From: Streptomyces seoulensis
Lineage (GTDB): Bacteria > Actinomycetota > Actinomycetes > Streptomycetales > Streptomycetaceae
Length of the DNA: 64,000 nucleotides
Direction: 5' to 3'
Assembly (NCBI RefSeq): GCF_004328625.1
Contig: NZ_CP032229.1
Span: 4,278,001 to 4,342,000 of the forward strand
Position 1 is the first letter of the stretch. The number at the start of each line of letters is the position of its first letter. The notes beneath the pieces are model-generated. The model saw only the letters and a list, made by a program, of their open reading frames with translations. It did no database searches and was not told the DNA's origin. This document shows, piece after piece, positions 11,216 through 20,039 of the stretch. The position numbers were made by a program, and so were the translations under genes.

Positions 11216-13729
11216 ATGGACCCGAACTTTCCGGGAACCGAGGACCACGGTCAGGCACCGAGCCGCCGTCCGCCCCGGGACCCCCTCACCGCCGACTTCG
11301 CCCCGAGCGGCCCCGTACCCGCCCGCACCACCCGGCTGGTCTGCGGCGACTTCCTGCTCACCGTCAACCCGGTCGACGGCAGCGAGATAGAACCCTGCCC
11401 GCCGCACGAGCGCCCGGAAGCCCCCGCCAAGCGCACCCCGGCCGCCCGCGCCGAGTACGAACGGGCCGCCCTGCCGCCCGCCCCGCCCGGACACCGGCTC
11501 GCCACCCCTGAGTTGCTGGAGCGTCAGGAGATACGCGAGCGGCTGGTCCGGCTGCTCACCCGTGGCCGTACCGTCCGCCTCACCGGCCCCGGCGGCTCCG
11601 GCCGCACCGCCCTGCTCGACCTCGTCGCCGAGGACTGCGCCGACCTCGCCCCCGACGGCGTGGTCCGGCTCGACGGCCTCCACCGCACCCCCGACGACCT
11701 GCTGCGCGACCTCTTCCACACCGTCTACGACGCCCCCCGGCACCGCCTGGAGCCGGACGAACTGCGCGAGACCGTCAAGGAGGTCGGCGCCGTCGTCCTC
11801 ATCGACGACCTGGAGTTCGGCGGCACCGCCCTCACCGAGCTGCTGGACGCCGCCCCCGAGTGCGCCTTCCTCCTCGCCGCCACCCCGGACACCCCCGCGG
11901 CCACCGGTGACGTCGAGGAGGTGGACCTGCCCGGCCTCGACCGCGCCGCCGGGGTGGAGATCCTCCAGCGGTCGGTGGGCCGGGACCTCACCGAGGAGGA
12001 GGCCGTCTGGGCCGGCGACCTCTGGTTCGAGTCCGAGGGGCTGCCGCTGCGCTTCGTCCAGGCCGGCGCCCTGCTCCGCCAGCGCGAGCAACTGCGCGCC
12101 AGCGGAGGCGTGGTGGACGAGTACGGCGTCTTCGAGGACGTACGCGGCCCCGCCGACGCCGTGCTCGACCTGCCGCTGGAGGACGAGGAGGCCGAGGAGG
12201 TGCCGCTGCCCTCGCTCGCGGAGGCCGCCGCGCCCGCCCCGCTGCTCGCCTCCCGGCTCAGCACCTCCGCCCGCGCCGCCCTGCGCTTCGCGGTCGCCCT
12301 GGACGGCGAGCTGCCGCACCCGGCGCATCTGCCGGCCCTGGTCGGCGACACCCACGCCGACGCCGCGCTCGGCGAACTCCTCGGCTGCGGCCTGGTCTCC
12401 CCGGCCGGCCCCCGCTACCGCCTCGCGGCCGGGGTGCGCGCGCAGCTGGAGGCCGCCGGATACGACGAGGACGCCCCCGCCGAGGCCCGTACCGCGGCCC
12501 GGCACTACGCCTGGTGGGCCGCCCACCCCTCGGTCACCCCGGAGCGGGTGTGCGCGGAGGCGGCGGCCGTGCTGACCGCGCTGGAGACCGTCCTGCCCGG
12601 CACCGAGCCGGCCGACGAGGGCGAGGACGAGCAGGCGACCGCCGTCCGGCTCGCCCACGCGGCCGCCGCCGCCTTCGCCGCCGGACTGCACTGGACCGCG
12701 TGGGAACAGGCCCTGCACGCCGGGTCCGAGGCCGCCCGCCTCGCCCAGGACGTCCCGGAGCGCGCCTACTTCCACCACGAGCTGGGCATCCTCGCCCTGG
12801 TCGACGGCCAACTGGACCGCGCGCGCTCGGAGTTGGAGGTCTCGCACGGGATGCGCACGGCGCTCTCCGACATGCGGGGCACCGTCGCGGGCCGCCGCGC
12901 GCTCGCCCTGGTCGCGGACCGCAGCGGCGATCTGCCGGGCCTGGCCGCCCTGATGGCCGCCGAGGAGCCCGCCCCCGCCCGCACCGCGCCGCTCACCCCG
13001 GCGCCGGCCGCGTTCACCCCGTCGTACGGCTACGGGCAGGAGACCGTCGTCGCCCGGCAGCCCGGCGCGGCGAAGGAGCGCGGCGGGGTACGGGCCATCG
13101 CCCGGCGGAATCTGGTGGCCGCCGGGTCCGGCGCGCTGCTGGTCGCCGTGCTCGGCACCGTCGTCACCCTCGGCATGACCTCCGGCGAGGGCGCCGGAGG
13201 CGACCCGGCGAGCACCGTGGGCGGCAACCCGACCGCGACCCAGGACCTGGACGACGGCACGCTGGGCGCGGTCCCCAAGCGGGACGAACCCACGCCCGCC
13301 GGCGCCGTCACCACCCGCCCGGCCGGCCCCGGCCCGGACGGCACCCCCGGCACCTCGGACGACCCCTCGCCGTCCGCCACCACGGGCAGCCCCACGGCCG
13401 ATCCCACGGGAACGCAGAGCGCCGGCGGGACGAGCCCCGAGCCGACGCACGGCGGCGGCTCCAGCGGGCCCACGGGCAAGCCGACCAAGACCGGCAAGCC
13501 GTCGACCTCCCCGACCGGGCCCACCGACGAGCCGACCACGGAGGAGCCGACCGACCCCGGCGGCCCCAGCACGCCCGACGACCCCACCACGCCCCCGACC
13601 ACCTCGACCTCGGCCAGCCGCCCGGCCGACAGCGCCACCGCGTCCGCACCCGCCTCCACAGCGGCGACGGACGCCACGGATGCCACCGGGACCCCGGTGA
13701 CCGCGAGCACCGAGCCGCCGGTGATCTGA
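11216..13729 (+). CDS. large P-loop NTPase with one membrane helix and a Thr/Pro-rich extracellular tail
   Basis: An 837-residue protein. After a proline-rich start, an NTPase module begins near residue 105 with Walker A TGPGGSGRTALL (about 122-133) and a hydrophobic Walker B-like VVLIDDLEF. The organisation resembles STAND/AAA regulators with a helical, TPR-like region to ~600. A transmembrane helix follows at ~630-655 (NLVAAGSGALLVAVLGTVVT), then ~180 residues very rich in Thr, Pro, Ser, Gly and Asp, predicted outside the cell. ATG 11216 has a GGGGG-containing ribosome site and is preferred over an in-frame start 84 codons upstream. It ends 22 bp from convergent nucS. The function is unknown; the layout suggests a membrane-tethered signalling NTPase. 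Confidence 0.85.
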   Translation: MDPNFPGTEDHGQAPSRRPPRDPLTADFAPSGPVPARTTRLVCGDFLLTVNPVDGSEIEPCPPHERPEAPAKRTPAARAEYERAALPPAPPGHRLATPELLERQEIRERLVRLLTRGRTVRLTGPGGSGRTALLDLVAEDCADLAPDGVVRLDGLHRTPDDLLRDLFHTVYDAPRHRLEPDELRETVKEVGAVVLIDDLEFGGTALTELLDAAPECAFLLAATPDTPAATGDVEEVDLPGLDRAAGVEILQRSVGRDLTEEEAVWAGDLWFESEGLPLRFVQAGALLRQREQLRASGGVVDEYGVFEDVRGPADAVLDLPLEDEEAEEVPLPSLAEAAAPAPLLASRLSTSARAALRFAVALDGELPHPAHLPALVGDTHADAALGELLGCGLVSPAGPRYRLAAGVRAQLEAAGYDEDAPAEARTAARHYAWWAAHPSVTPERVCAEAAAVLTALETVLPGTEPADEGEDEQATAVRLAHAAAAAFAAGLHWTAWEQALHAGSEAARLAQDVPERAYFHHELGILALVDGQLDRARSELEVSHGMRTALSDMRGTVAGRRALALVADRSGDLPGLAALMAAEEPAPARTAPLTPAPAAFTPSYGYGQETVVARQPGAAKERGGVRAIARRNLVAAGSGALLVAVLGTVVTLGMTSGEGAGGDPASTVGGNPTATQDLDDGTLGAVPKRDEPTPAGAVTTRPAGPGPDGTPGTSDDPSPSATTGSPTADPTGTQSAGGTSPEPTHGGGSSGPTGKPTKTGKPSTSPTGPTDEPTTEEPTDPGGPSTPDDPTTPPTTSTSASRPADSATASAPASTAATDATDATGTPVTASTEPPVI

Positions 13730-13751
13730 GGGCCTCAAGGGCCGGGGCGGC

Positions 13752-14423
13752 TCAGAACAGGCGGAGCTTGTCGTCCTCGATGCCGCGCATGGCGTTGTAG
13801 TCGAGGACCTGGCAGCCGATGCCCCGGTCCGTGGCCAGCACGCGGGCCTGCGGCTTGATCTCCTGGGCCGCGAACACCCCGCGCACCGGGGCGAGATGGG
13901 GATCGCGGTTGAGCAGCTCCAGATAACGGGTGAGCTGCTCCACGCCGTCGATCTCGCCGCGCCGCTTGATCTCGACGGCGACCGTGCCGCCGTTGGCGTC
14001 CCGGCACAGGATGTCGACCGGGCCGATCGCCGTCATGTACTCGCGGCGGATCAGGGTGTAGCCCTCGCCGAGGGTCTCGATGCGGTCGGCGAGCAGCTCC
14101 TGGAGGTGCGCTTCCACGCCGTCCTTGATCAGACCGGGGTCCACGCCCAGCTCGTGGGACGAGTCGTGGAGGACTTCCTCCATCGTGATGATCAGTTTCT
14201 CGCCCGCTTTGTTGATGACGGTCCACACGCCCGCCTCGTCGCCCGTGCCCTCCTTCAGGGTGCAGGGCGGCGACATCCAGTTGAGGGGCTTGTAGGCCCG
14301 GTCGTCCGCGTGGATGGAGACGCTGCCGTCCGCCTTGACCAGGATCAGGCGGGGGGCCGAGGGCAGGTGGGCGGTGAGCCGGCCGGCGTAGTCGACCGAG
14401 CACCGGGCAATGACGAGACGCAT
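13752..14423 (-). CDS. nucS: mismatch-specific endonuclease NucS (EndoMS)
   Basis: A 223-residue NucS. The N-terminal DNA-binding part starts [21 protein letters not shown]. The C-terminal RecB-like nuclease domain shows [12 protein letters not shown] and [22 protein letters not shown], the Asp...Glu-x-Lys metal-binding pattern. In actinobacteria, which lack MutS/MutL, NucS makes double-strand cuts at mismatches with the beta clamp as partner. The C-terminal KLRLF end resembles the clamp-binding tail. ATG 14423 matches family length. Confidence 0.95.
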   Translation of the reverse strand: MRLVIARCSVDYAGRLTAHLPSAPRLILVKADGSVSIHADDRAYKPLNWMSPPCTLKEGTGDEAGVWTVINKAGEKLIITMEEVLHDSSHELGVDPGLIKDGVEAHLQELLADRIETLGEGYTLIRREYMTAIGPVDILCRDANGGTVAVEIKRRGEIDGVEQLTRYLELLNRDPHLAPVRGVFAAQEIKPQARVLATDRGIGCQVLDYNAMRGIEDDKLRLF

Positions 14424-14551
14424 GGTCGGCAACGCTACTCGACGCGCACCCGTGCACGCGATTCGCCCGCTCCCCACCAGCGGCCCGGCGTCCCGCCCGT
14501 CCGACGGGCCACCCCAATTGTCCCTGATAACTCTTGTTCATCCCTGGCCGA

Positions 14552-14580
14552 TTGTGACCGCAGGACGACCGTTCCATATA
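14552..14580 (+). promoter_or_regulatory. candidate vegetative promoter in the nucS/SCO5389-family intergenic region
   Basis: TTGTGA (14552-14557), a 17-bp spacer and CATATA (14575-14580) resemble a -35/-10 pair on the plus strand. They lie about 140 bp before the SCO5389-family gene in the 298-bp gap at 14424-14721. The -10 is imperfect. Nothing else in the gap was recognised. Confidence 0.35.
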
Positions 14581-14721
14581 CGCATTCTGCTGGTGTCGTC
14601 ACCGACGGTTGCCTACCGTAGGAGCAGGGAGGCCGCGTGGGGGTACGGAGCGTCTCCGGTTTCGCGCCCTCCCTTTTCTGTCCGGCAACCCCTGTCCATC
14701 GGGGGTGCGAGAGGAGAACCC

Positions 14722-15114
14722 ATGTCGCTCGACGTCTCACCGGCCCTACTGGAACAGGCCGAGCGAGGCGAGGTCGACGAAGCAGAATTCGTCGACTGCG
14801 TCCGGACCTCCCTGCCCTTTGCGTGGGAGATGATCAGCTCCCTGGTGGCCCAGCTGAAGGTGGACGGCGGACCCTTCGCCGACAACCAGACGCCCCCGCC
14901 GGACGAGCAGGCGCGCGGCCAGCTGCTGCGCGCGCTCGCCAGTGACGCCATACGCGGCGCTCTCCAGCGCCACTTCGGCGTACGCCTGGCCTTCCAGAAC
15001 TGTCACCGGGTGGCGGTGTTCCCACTGGACTCCTCGGTGGACGAGAGGCTGGCCCGCTTCACCTCGGTGCGCGCCCAGCTCCTCAACCAGTCCGCGGAGC
15101 TGCGCGACTGCTGA
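14722..15114 (+). CDS. SCO5389-family conserved protein
   Basis: A 130-residue soluble protein, MSLDVSPALLEQAERGEVDE at its N-terminus, followed by WEMISSLVAQL and a C-terminal SSVDERLARFTSVRAQLLNQS. It matches the conserved Streptomyces family named after SCO5389, which is highly conserved but has no assigned function. ATG 14722 is preceded by GAGAGGAGA. The predicted fold is mainly helical with no membrane segment. It is convergent with a luciferase-like oxidoreductase 28 bp away. Confidence 0.9.
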   Translation: MSLDVSPALLEQAERGEVDEAEFVDCVRTSLPFAWEMISSLVAQLKVDGGPFADNQTPPPDEQARGQLLRALASDAIRGALQRHFGVRLAFQNCHRVAVFPLDSSVDERLARFTSVRAQLLNQSAELRDC

Positions 15115-15142
15115 CGCACACGTGCGACACCGGCTCCGGCGG

Positions 15143-16171
15143 TCAGCGCAGGCGGGGCAGCACCTCGGCGCCCAGGCGCCGCAGGTTCTCCTCGGTCGCG
15201 TCCAGATCGCCGGAGCCCTCGACGAGCAGGGCGAAGCGGGAGATCCCGGTGCGCTCCGCGGTGGCCGCGAGGCGGTCCGCGGCGAGCCGGGGCGTACCCA
15301 CCGGGTGCAGCCCGCAGAGCAGTTCGGTGTAGGCGTACGGGTCGCGCATCGCGCGCGCCCGGCCGTCCACCGTCACATGGGCCTCCAGGCCCTGTTTCAG
15401 CCAGCCCGGCATCGCCTTCAGCAGCGTCTCCACCGCGTCGGAGCGGCTGTCCGCGAGCTGGCAGACCCCGGCCGAGACATGGCCGGCGGCCGCGATCTCC
15501 TCGGGGGAGCGGCCCGCGTCGCGGGCGTGGCGCCGCCAGAGGGCGACCATCTCGGCCTTCTCCTCGTCCCCGACGTGCATCCCCAGCAGCATCGCCAGAC
15601 CCCGCTCCGCCGCCAGCCGCACGCTCTTCGGCGAGGTGCACGCCACCACCACCTCCGGCCCCGGGGTCTCGGCCAGTGCGTCCGCCGGGCGCGGCACCAC
15701 CGGCACCTCGCGGAACGCGTACCGCTCGCCCGAGGCGCCGGCCGACGGTTCGCGCAGCCAGCGCAGCAGCAGGTCCAGCGACTCCGGGAAGCCCCGCTCG
15801 TACGCCGCGAGCCCGGCGCCGAACACCTCCAGGTCGACCCAGGGCCCGCCCCGGCCGACGCCCAGGACGAACCGGCCGCCGCTGGTGACGTGCAGCAGCG
15901 CGGCCTGCTCGCCGAGGGCCACCGGGTGGACGGTGGGCAGCACGCTGACCGCGGTGCCGACCCGGATACGGCGGGTGCGGCCCAGCAGCAGGGCGGCCAG
16001 CGTGACGGCCGACGGGCAGGTGCCGTACGGCACGAAGTGGTGCTCGGCCAGCCACACCGTGTCCAGCCCGGCCTCGTCGGCCACCTCGGCGGAGCGCACC
16101 GCCCGGTGCAGGGCCTCTCCGGCGCCCTGGCCCGGATACTGGGCCGCCAGCACAAAACTTCCAACGCGCAT
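15143..16171 (-). CDS. LLM-class (luciferase-like) flavin-dependent oxidoreductase
   Basis: A 342-residue TIM-barrel flavoenzyme of the bacterial luciferase family. Recognisable parts are FVLAAQYPGQ, VWLAEHHFVPYG, the RIRVGTAVSVLPTVHPV strand-helix segment and FVLGVGRGGPWVDLEVF around the flavin site. ATG 16171 is chosen because the barrel starts immediately; the 25-residue upstream extension contains no conserved sequence. Substrate cannot be deduced; such enzymes use FMN or F420. It appears to be a single-gene unit. Confidence 0.88.
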   Translation of the reverse strand: MRVGSFVLAAQYPGQGAGEALHRAVRSAEVADEAGLDTVWLAEHHFVPYGTCPSAVTLAALLLGRTRRIRVGTAVSVLPTVHPVALGEQAALLHVTSGGRFVLGVGRGGPWVDLEVFGAGLAAYERGFPESLDLLLRWLREPSAGASGERYAFREVPVVPRPADALAETPGPEVVVACTSPKSVRLAAERGLAMLLGMHVGDEEKAEMVALWRRHARDAGRSPEEIAAAGHVSAGVCQLADSRSDAVETLLKAMPGWLKQGLEAHVTVDGRARAMRDPYAYTELLCGLHPVGTPRLAADRLAATAERTGISRFALLVEGSGDLDATEENLRRLGAEVLPRLR

Positions 16172-16414
16172 CGCATTTCCCGCTTCCTTGGCTCCGACCG
16201 GGAGCTCCCCCGACCGGCATAACCACATGACACGTGCCCAGGACACGGCTTCGTGGAGGGATTTGCGGATTGTCTGCAGAATGGTCGCTTCTCTGCTGGA
16301 ATGGATCGGCCCGGAGGGGGACTTGTACGGGTTGGCGCCCTACGCGAACCCCCGGCGGCCGCCGCGTAGGCTGGACGCGGCCCGTGCTCCCTGTATAGCC
16401 CCAAGAGGTGTCCC

Positions 16415-16747
16415 GTGTCCCCGCGTCGCAACCGACCCAAGGCGGCAGACTCGTCCGGCCGAGGCGCCGAGGACGACCGGTCGGGCCGGTACGGCGGCTG
16501 GCAGTCCACCGAGTCCTGGCAGGGCGAGGAGTGGAGCGTCCGCCATGTCGCCGGGGCGAGCGCCGACGGCAAGACCTACCGCTGCCCCGGCTGCGACCAG
16601 CTGATCCCCTCCGGTGTCCCGCACGTGGTGGCCTGGCCCGAGCACGCGGGCGTCGACGACCGGCGGCACTGGCACAAGGCGTGCTGGAACGCACGGGACC
16701 GCCGCACCACACGGGTACGGCGGTCCGGAAACTCGCCCAGGTTCTGA
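16415..16747 (+). CDS. small Cys/His (putative zinc-binding) protein
   Basis: A 110-residue protein with a disordered charged N-terminal half and a compact module CPGCDQLIPSGVPHVVAW...EH...HWHKACW. The spacing Cys-x2-Cys and His-x-H-x3-Cys could coordinate a zinc ion in a LIM- or treble-clef-like knuckle. It is conserved in streptomycetes, sometimes labelled ATP/GTP-binding, but I see no P-loop here. GTG 16415 follows AAGAGGT. It is convergent with the ABC permease gene (12-bp gap). Confidence 0.8.
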   Translation: MSPRRNRPKAADSSGRGAEDDRSGRYGGWQSTESWQGEEWSVRHVAGASADGKTYRCPGCDQLIPSGVPHVVAWPEHAGVDDRRHWHKACWNARDRRTTRVRRSGNSPRF

Positions 16748-16759
16748 GGGGGCTCGGGG

Positions 16760-17614
16760 CTACACGTCCCGGCTCTCCAGCAGCGCGTACGCCCCGGCGA
16801 AGGCCGCCGCCGTCACGCCCAGCATGATCCACAGCGGCTCCCAGCCGGTGGGCCCGGTGTGGCTGAGGGTGTTGTCGTAGAACACGCCCATCTGGCTCGG
16901 GATCGAGTACTCCAGCAGCGCCTGCTGCACCTTCTCCAGCGAGCCGGCGTTCATGAACAGCGCGATCACCAGCGGGGCCAGCACGGCGCCGATCATGATG
17001 GTGATGGCCCCGGCGGAGTGCCGGATCATCGAGCCGACCAGCAGCGACAGCAGACCGAGCAGCGCGATGTACAGGCTGATGCCGAGCGTGGCCTTCAGCC
17101 ATTCCGAGCCCGACGGGGTCCGGGTGCCGTTGCCCTCCAGCATCGAGGTCTGGATCAGCGCCACCAGGGACACCGTCGCCAGCGTCACCACGAAGGCGAC
17201 CACGAAGAACACGATCGACTTGGCCGCCAGCACCCGGCCCCGGCTCGGGCACGCGGTCATCGTCGTACGGATCATGCCCGTGCCGTACTCGGACGCCGTG
17301 GTCAGCACGCCCAGCGTCATCACGCACATCATGCCGAGCAGCAGCCCGAAGAAGCCCAGCGTCAGCGGGTTCTGGCCGTCCAGCTCACCGGCGCCCCGGA
17401 CCGCGACCGCGGCCAGCAGGCCGATGCCGACGACCAGGGCCACGAACACGCCGAGCGTCCACACCGTGGAGCGCACCGACTTCATCTTCGTCCACTCCGA
17501 GGCCAGCGCGTGCCCGAGGTGCGTGGGCGTGACCGGGATCGGTGAGCTGTAGCCGGACTGGAGACCGCCGGACGTGTGCGGCGCCTCGGGCATCGGGGGC
17601 TGCTGGGTGCTCAT
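16760..17614 (-). CDS. ABC-2 type transporter permease
   Basis: A 284-residue integral membrane protein with about six transmembrane helices and a cytoplasmic N-terminus (HALASEWTKMKSVRSTVWTL is the typical ABC-2 entry helix). The segment ASEYGTGMIRTT is the conserved ABC-2 loop. The ATG overlaps the TGA of the ATPase gene by 4 bp, so both are translated together and form one exporter. Substrate is unknown; no resistance or biosynthetic gene is adjacent. Confidence 0.92.
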   Translation of the reverse strand: MSTQQPPMPEAPHTSGGLQSGYSSPIPVTPTHLGHALASEWTKMKSVRSTVWTLGVFVALVVGIGLLAAVAVRGAGELDGQNPLTLGFFGLLLGMMCVMTLGVLTTASEYGTGMIRTTMTACPSRGRVLAAKSIVFFVVAFVVTLATVSLVALIQTSMLEGNGTRTPSGSEWLKATLGISLYIALLGLLSLLVGSMIRHSAGAITIMIGAVLAPLVIALFMNAGSLEKVQQALLEYSIPSQMGVFYDNTLSHTGPTGWEPLWIMLGVTAAAFAGAYALLESRDV

Positions 17615-18738
17615 CGGGGGTCCTCGGGCTTCGTCGGTTCGGCGGGCGCGGCGTACGGGTTCGGCGTCTCGGGGCCGGGAGCGGCCGGCGCCGGCGGGGC
17701 GTACGGGACGCCCGGCTGGGGCGGCGGCGGGGCGTACCAGCCCGGCTGGCCCTGGCCCGGCACCGGCATCGGGGGCTGCACACCGGGCGGCAGCGGCTGC
17801 TGGAGCCCGGAACGCTGGTCCACCGTGGAGCGGTAGTCGACGGCGCTCTGCGTCATCCGCATGTACGCCTCCTCCAGCGACGCCTGGTGCGGCGACAGCT
17901 CCCACAGCCGTACGTCCGCCTCGTGCGCCAGGTCGCTGATGCGGGGGAGCGCCAGCCCGGTCACCCGGAGCGCGCCGTCCAGCTCGGGCAGCACATGGCC
18001 GCCCGCCTCGGTCAGCGCCGAGGTCAGCTTCTCCCGCTGCTGCGGCTCGCTGTCCGGGGTGCGCACCCGCGCGAAGTCGGCGGAGTTGGCCGAGATGAAG
18101 TCGGTCACGCTCATGTCGGCGAGCAGCTGACCCCGCCCGATCACGATCAGCTGGTCGGCGGTCAGCGCCATCTCGCTCATCAGATGCGAGGAGACGAAGA
18201 CCGTACGGCCCTCCGCGGCGAGCGCCTTCATCAGGTTGCGGACCCAGAGGATGCCCTCGGGGTCGAGACCGTTGACCGGCTCGTCGAACAGCAGCACCTG
18301 CGGGTCGCCCAGCAGGGCGGCCGCGATGCCGAGGCGCTGGCCCATACCGAGCGAGAAGCCCTTGGAGCGCTTGCGGGCCACTTCCTGGAGCCCGACGACG
18401 CCGAGCACCTCGTCCACCCGGCGGGCCGGGATGCCGGAGAGCTGGGCGAGGCTCAGCAGATGGGCACGGGCGCTGCGGCCGCCGTGCACCGCCTTGGCGT
18501 CGAGCAGCGCGCCGACCTGACGGGGCGCGTTGGGCAGCTTGCGGTACGGGAAGCCGCCGATGGTCACCGAGCCGGCGGTGGGGTTGTCCAGCCCGAGGAT
18601 CATCCGCATGGTCGTCGACTTGCCGGAGCCGTTGGGCCCGAGGAAACCGGTCACCGCGCCGGGACGTACCTGGAAGGAGAGGTCGTGCACGGCGGTCTTG
18701 TCGCCGTACCGCTTGGTCAGGCCAACAGCCTCGATCAT
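17611..18738 (-). CDS. ABC transporter ATP-binding protein
   Basis: A 375-residue nucleotide-binding subunit. Walker A is GPNGSGKST and the signature is modified to FSLGMGQRLGIA. Walker B is VLLFDEPVNGLDPEG and the H-loop VFVSSHLMSEM. Residues ~220-300 form the DrrA-like regulatory extension. The last ~65 residues are an unusual Pro/Gly/Tyr/Ala-rich tail (PPPPQPGVPYAPP), probably disordered. ATG 18738 has GGAG at good distance; a GTG three codons upstream is an alternative. It is operonic with the permease by ATGA overlap. Confidence 0.93.
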   Translation of the reverse strand: MIEAVGLTKRYGDKTAVHDLSFQVRPGAVTGFLGPNGSGKSTTMRMILGLDNPTAGSVTIGGFPYRKLPNAPRQVGALLDAKAVHGGRSARAHLLSLAQLSGIPARRVDEVLGVVGLQEVARKRSKGFSLGMGQRLGIAAALLGDPQVLLFDEPVNGLDPEGILWVRNLMKALAAEGRTVFVSSHLMSEMALTADQLIVIGRGQLLADMSVTDFISANSADFARVRTPDSEPQQREKLTSALTEAGGHVLPELDGALRVTGLALPRISDLAHEADVRLWELSPHQASLEEAYMRMTQSAVDYRSTVDQRSGLQQPLPPGVQPPMPVPGQGQPGWYAPPPPQPGVPYAPPAPAAPGPETPNPYAAPAEPTKPEDPR

Positions 18739-18882
18739 GCTCCGCACCCATCGGAAGGTTCAGGACAGCGGGGCGCGTGCCCCCGTAAGGGTTAGGAGGA
18801 TAACCGGGCCGGAGCGGTTCCGCCCAAGAGAAAGTAAAGCCAAAGGCTCACAGCGCGTGGCTGAACACCGCCGAGAGCGGCC

Positions 18883-18916
18883 GAAGCCCCCTGCCGCGCC
18901 GGCGGCAGAGGGCTTC
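18883..18916 (-). terminator. terminator downstream of filP
   Basis: A near-perfect 16-bp inverted repeat (GAAGCCCCCTGCCGC pairing with GGCGGCAGAGGGCTTC, one mismatch) starts 30 bases past the filP stop on the minus strand. It separates filP from the ABC operon, also on the minus strand. The 18739-18946 gap holds nothing else recognisable apart from the ABC operon's upstream region. Confidence 0.72.
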
Positions 18917-18946
18917 GCCCGCGCTCAGCGGGAACGCGCCCGGTCC

Positions 18947-19882
18947 TTACCGGGTCTGCTGGGCCGGCACCCCGCGGGTGGCCGACTCGTCCTCCACCGG
19001 CGAACCGGCGGCGGCGACGGCGGCACCCGTCAGCGTGGCGAGCATCTCGCGCACGTTGGTGAGCTGGGCGTTGATGCTGTCGCGGCGGTTGGTCAGCGCC
19101 GCCAGCTCCCGCTCGGACTCCGAACGGATGCGGTCCGCCTTGGCGTTGGCGTCCGCCACGATGTCCTCGGCCTGACGCTGCGCCGTCTCCACCGTCTGGC
19201 GCGCACGGCGGTCGGCGTCGGTGCGCAGCTTCTCCGCCTCCAGGCGGAGCTGCTCGGCACGGTGCTCGATCTCCGCGAGGCGCTTCTCCGCCTTCTGCTG
19301 ACGCGACGCCAGGTCCCGCTCGGACTGCTCGCGGCGCTTGGCGAGATTCGTCTCGAAGTCGGCGGCGGCCTGCGCGGCCTTGGCGCGGGTCTCCTCGAAG
19401 AGAGCGTCGGCCTCCTCGCGCTTGGACTGCGCGTCCTTCTGCGCGTCGGAGCGGAGCTGGGCCGCCTCGCCCTTGGCCTTCTCGACGATCCGGACGCCCT
19501 CGTCCTCGGACTTCGCCTTGCGCTCGGCGGCGAAGGACTCCGCGTCGTTGCGCACCTGCTGGGCGGCCGACTCGGCCAGCTCACGGTGCTGTTCGGAGGC
19601 GCGCCGGGCCTCCTCGCGCAGGTCCTTCGCCTCCTCCTCGGCGAGGCGCAGGATCTTCTCGACCCGCGCGCCCAGACCCGCGTACGACGGTTCCGCGTCG
19701 GTGATCTGGGCCTGGGCGTTCTGCGTTTCGAGGTGGAGCTCCTCGATGCGCTTCTCCAGTGCGGTGATCCGGGAGAGCGCGCTGTCACGGTCGGAGACGA
19801 GCTTGGAGATGCGTTCGTCCACCTGAGCGCGGTCGTATCCACGCCGCACTAGCTCGAAGCCGTAGGGGGAAGTGTCGCTCAT
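18947..19882 (-). CDS. filP: intermediate-filament-like coiled-coil protein FilP
   Basis: A 311-residue protein, the length of Streptomyces FilP. The N-terminal SPYGFELVRRGYDRAQVDE is followed by a short coiled coil and then a long, nearly uninterrupted Ala/Glu/Arg/Lys-rich coiled coil to ~290, ending in a short disordered tail. FilP assembles into filaments and networks near the hyphal tip, interacts with DivIVA and gives mechanical strength during polar growth. It follows scy on the same strand but with a 157-bp gap and a hairpin in between, so it likely also has its own promoter. Older annotations as cellulose-binding protein are misleading. Confidence 0.93.
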   Translation of the reverse strand: MSDTSPYGFELVRRGYDRAQVDERISKLVSDRDSALSRITALEKRIEELHLETQNAQAQITDAEPSYAGLGARVEKILRLAEEEAKDLREEARRASEQHRELAESAAQQVRNDAESFAAERKAKSEDEGVRIVEKAKGEAAQLRSDAQKDAQSKREEADALFEETRAKAAQAAADFETNLAKRREQSERDLASRQQKAEKRLAEIEHRAEQLRLEAEKLRTDADRRARQTVETAQRQAEDIVADANAKADRIRSESERELAALTNRRDSINAQLTNVREMLATLTGAAVAAAGSPVEDESATRGVPAQQTR

Positions 19883-19986
19883 GGGGTTCCTGTCGAATGA
19901 GACCGGTGAGGTGATAGAGGGAATCCTAGGCGCCGAAGCGGTGTGTCATCGAGCGGATACGTGTTTGGTCTGGAGAATGACACCTC

Positions 19987-20010
19987 TTTCGGGTGGCTGA
20001 CCCCCCGAAA
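19987..20010 (-). terminator. hairpin between scy and filP
   Basis: TTTCGGGTGG-CTGA-CCCCCCGAAA forms a stem about 30 bases after the scy stop (minus strand). It may partly terminate scy transcription ahead of the filP promoter region. Confidence 0.5.
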
Positions 20011-20039
20011 ACTTGCCATCCCCCGTCCCGATCCCCGTC

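Noticed and set aside
11015..13738. 907-codon minus-strand frame opposite the membrane NTPase
   Set aside because: Gly/Arg/Val-rich shadow without domains; the plus strand has Walker motifs and a membrane helix.
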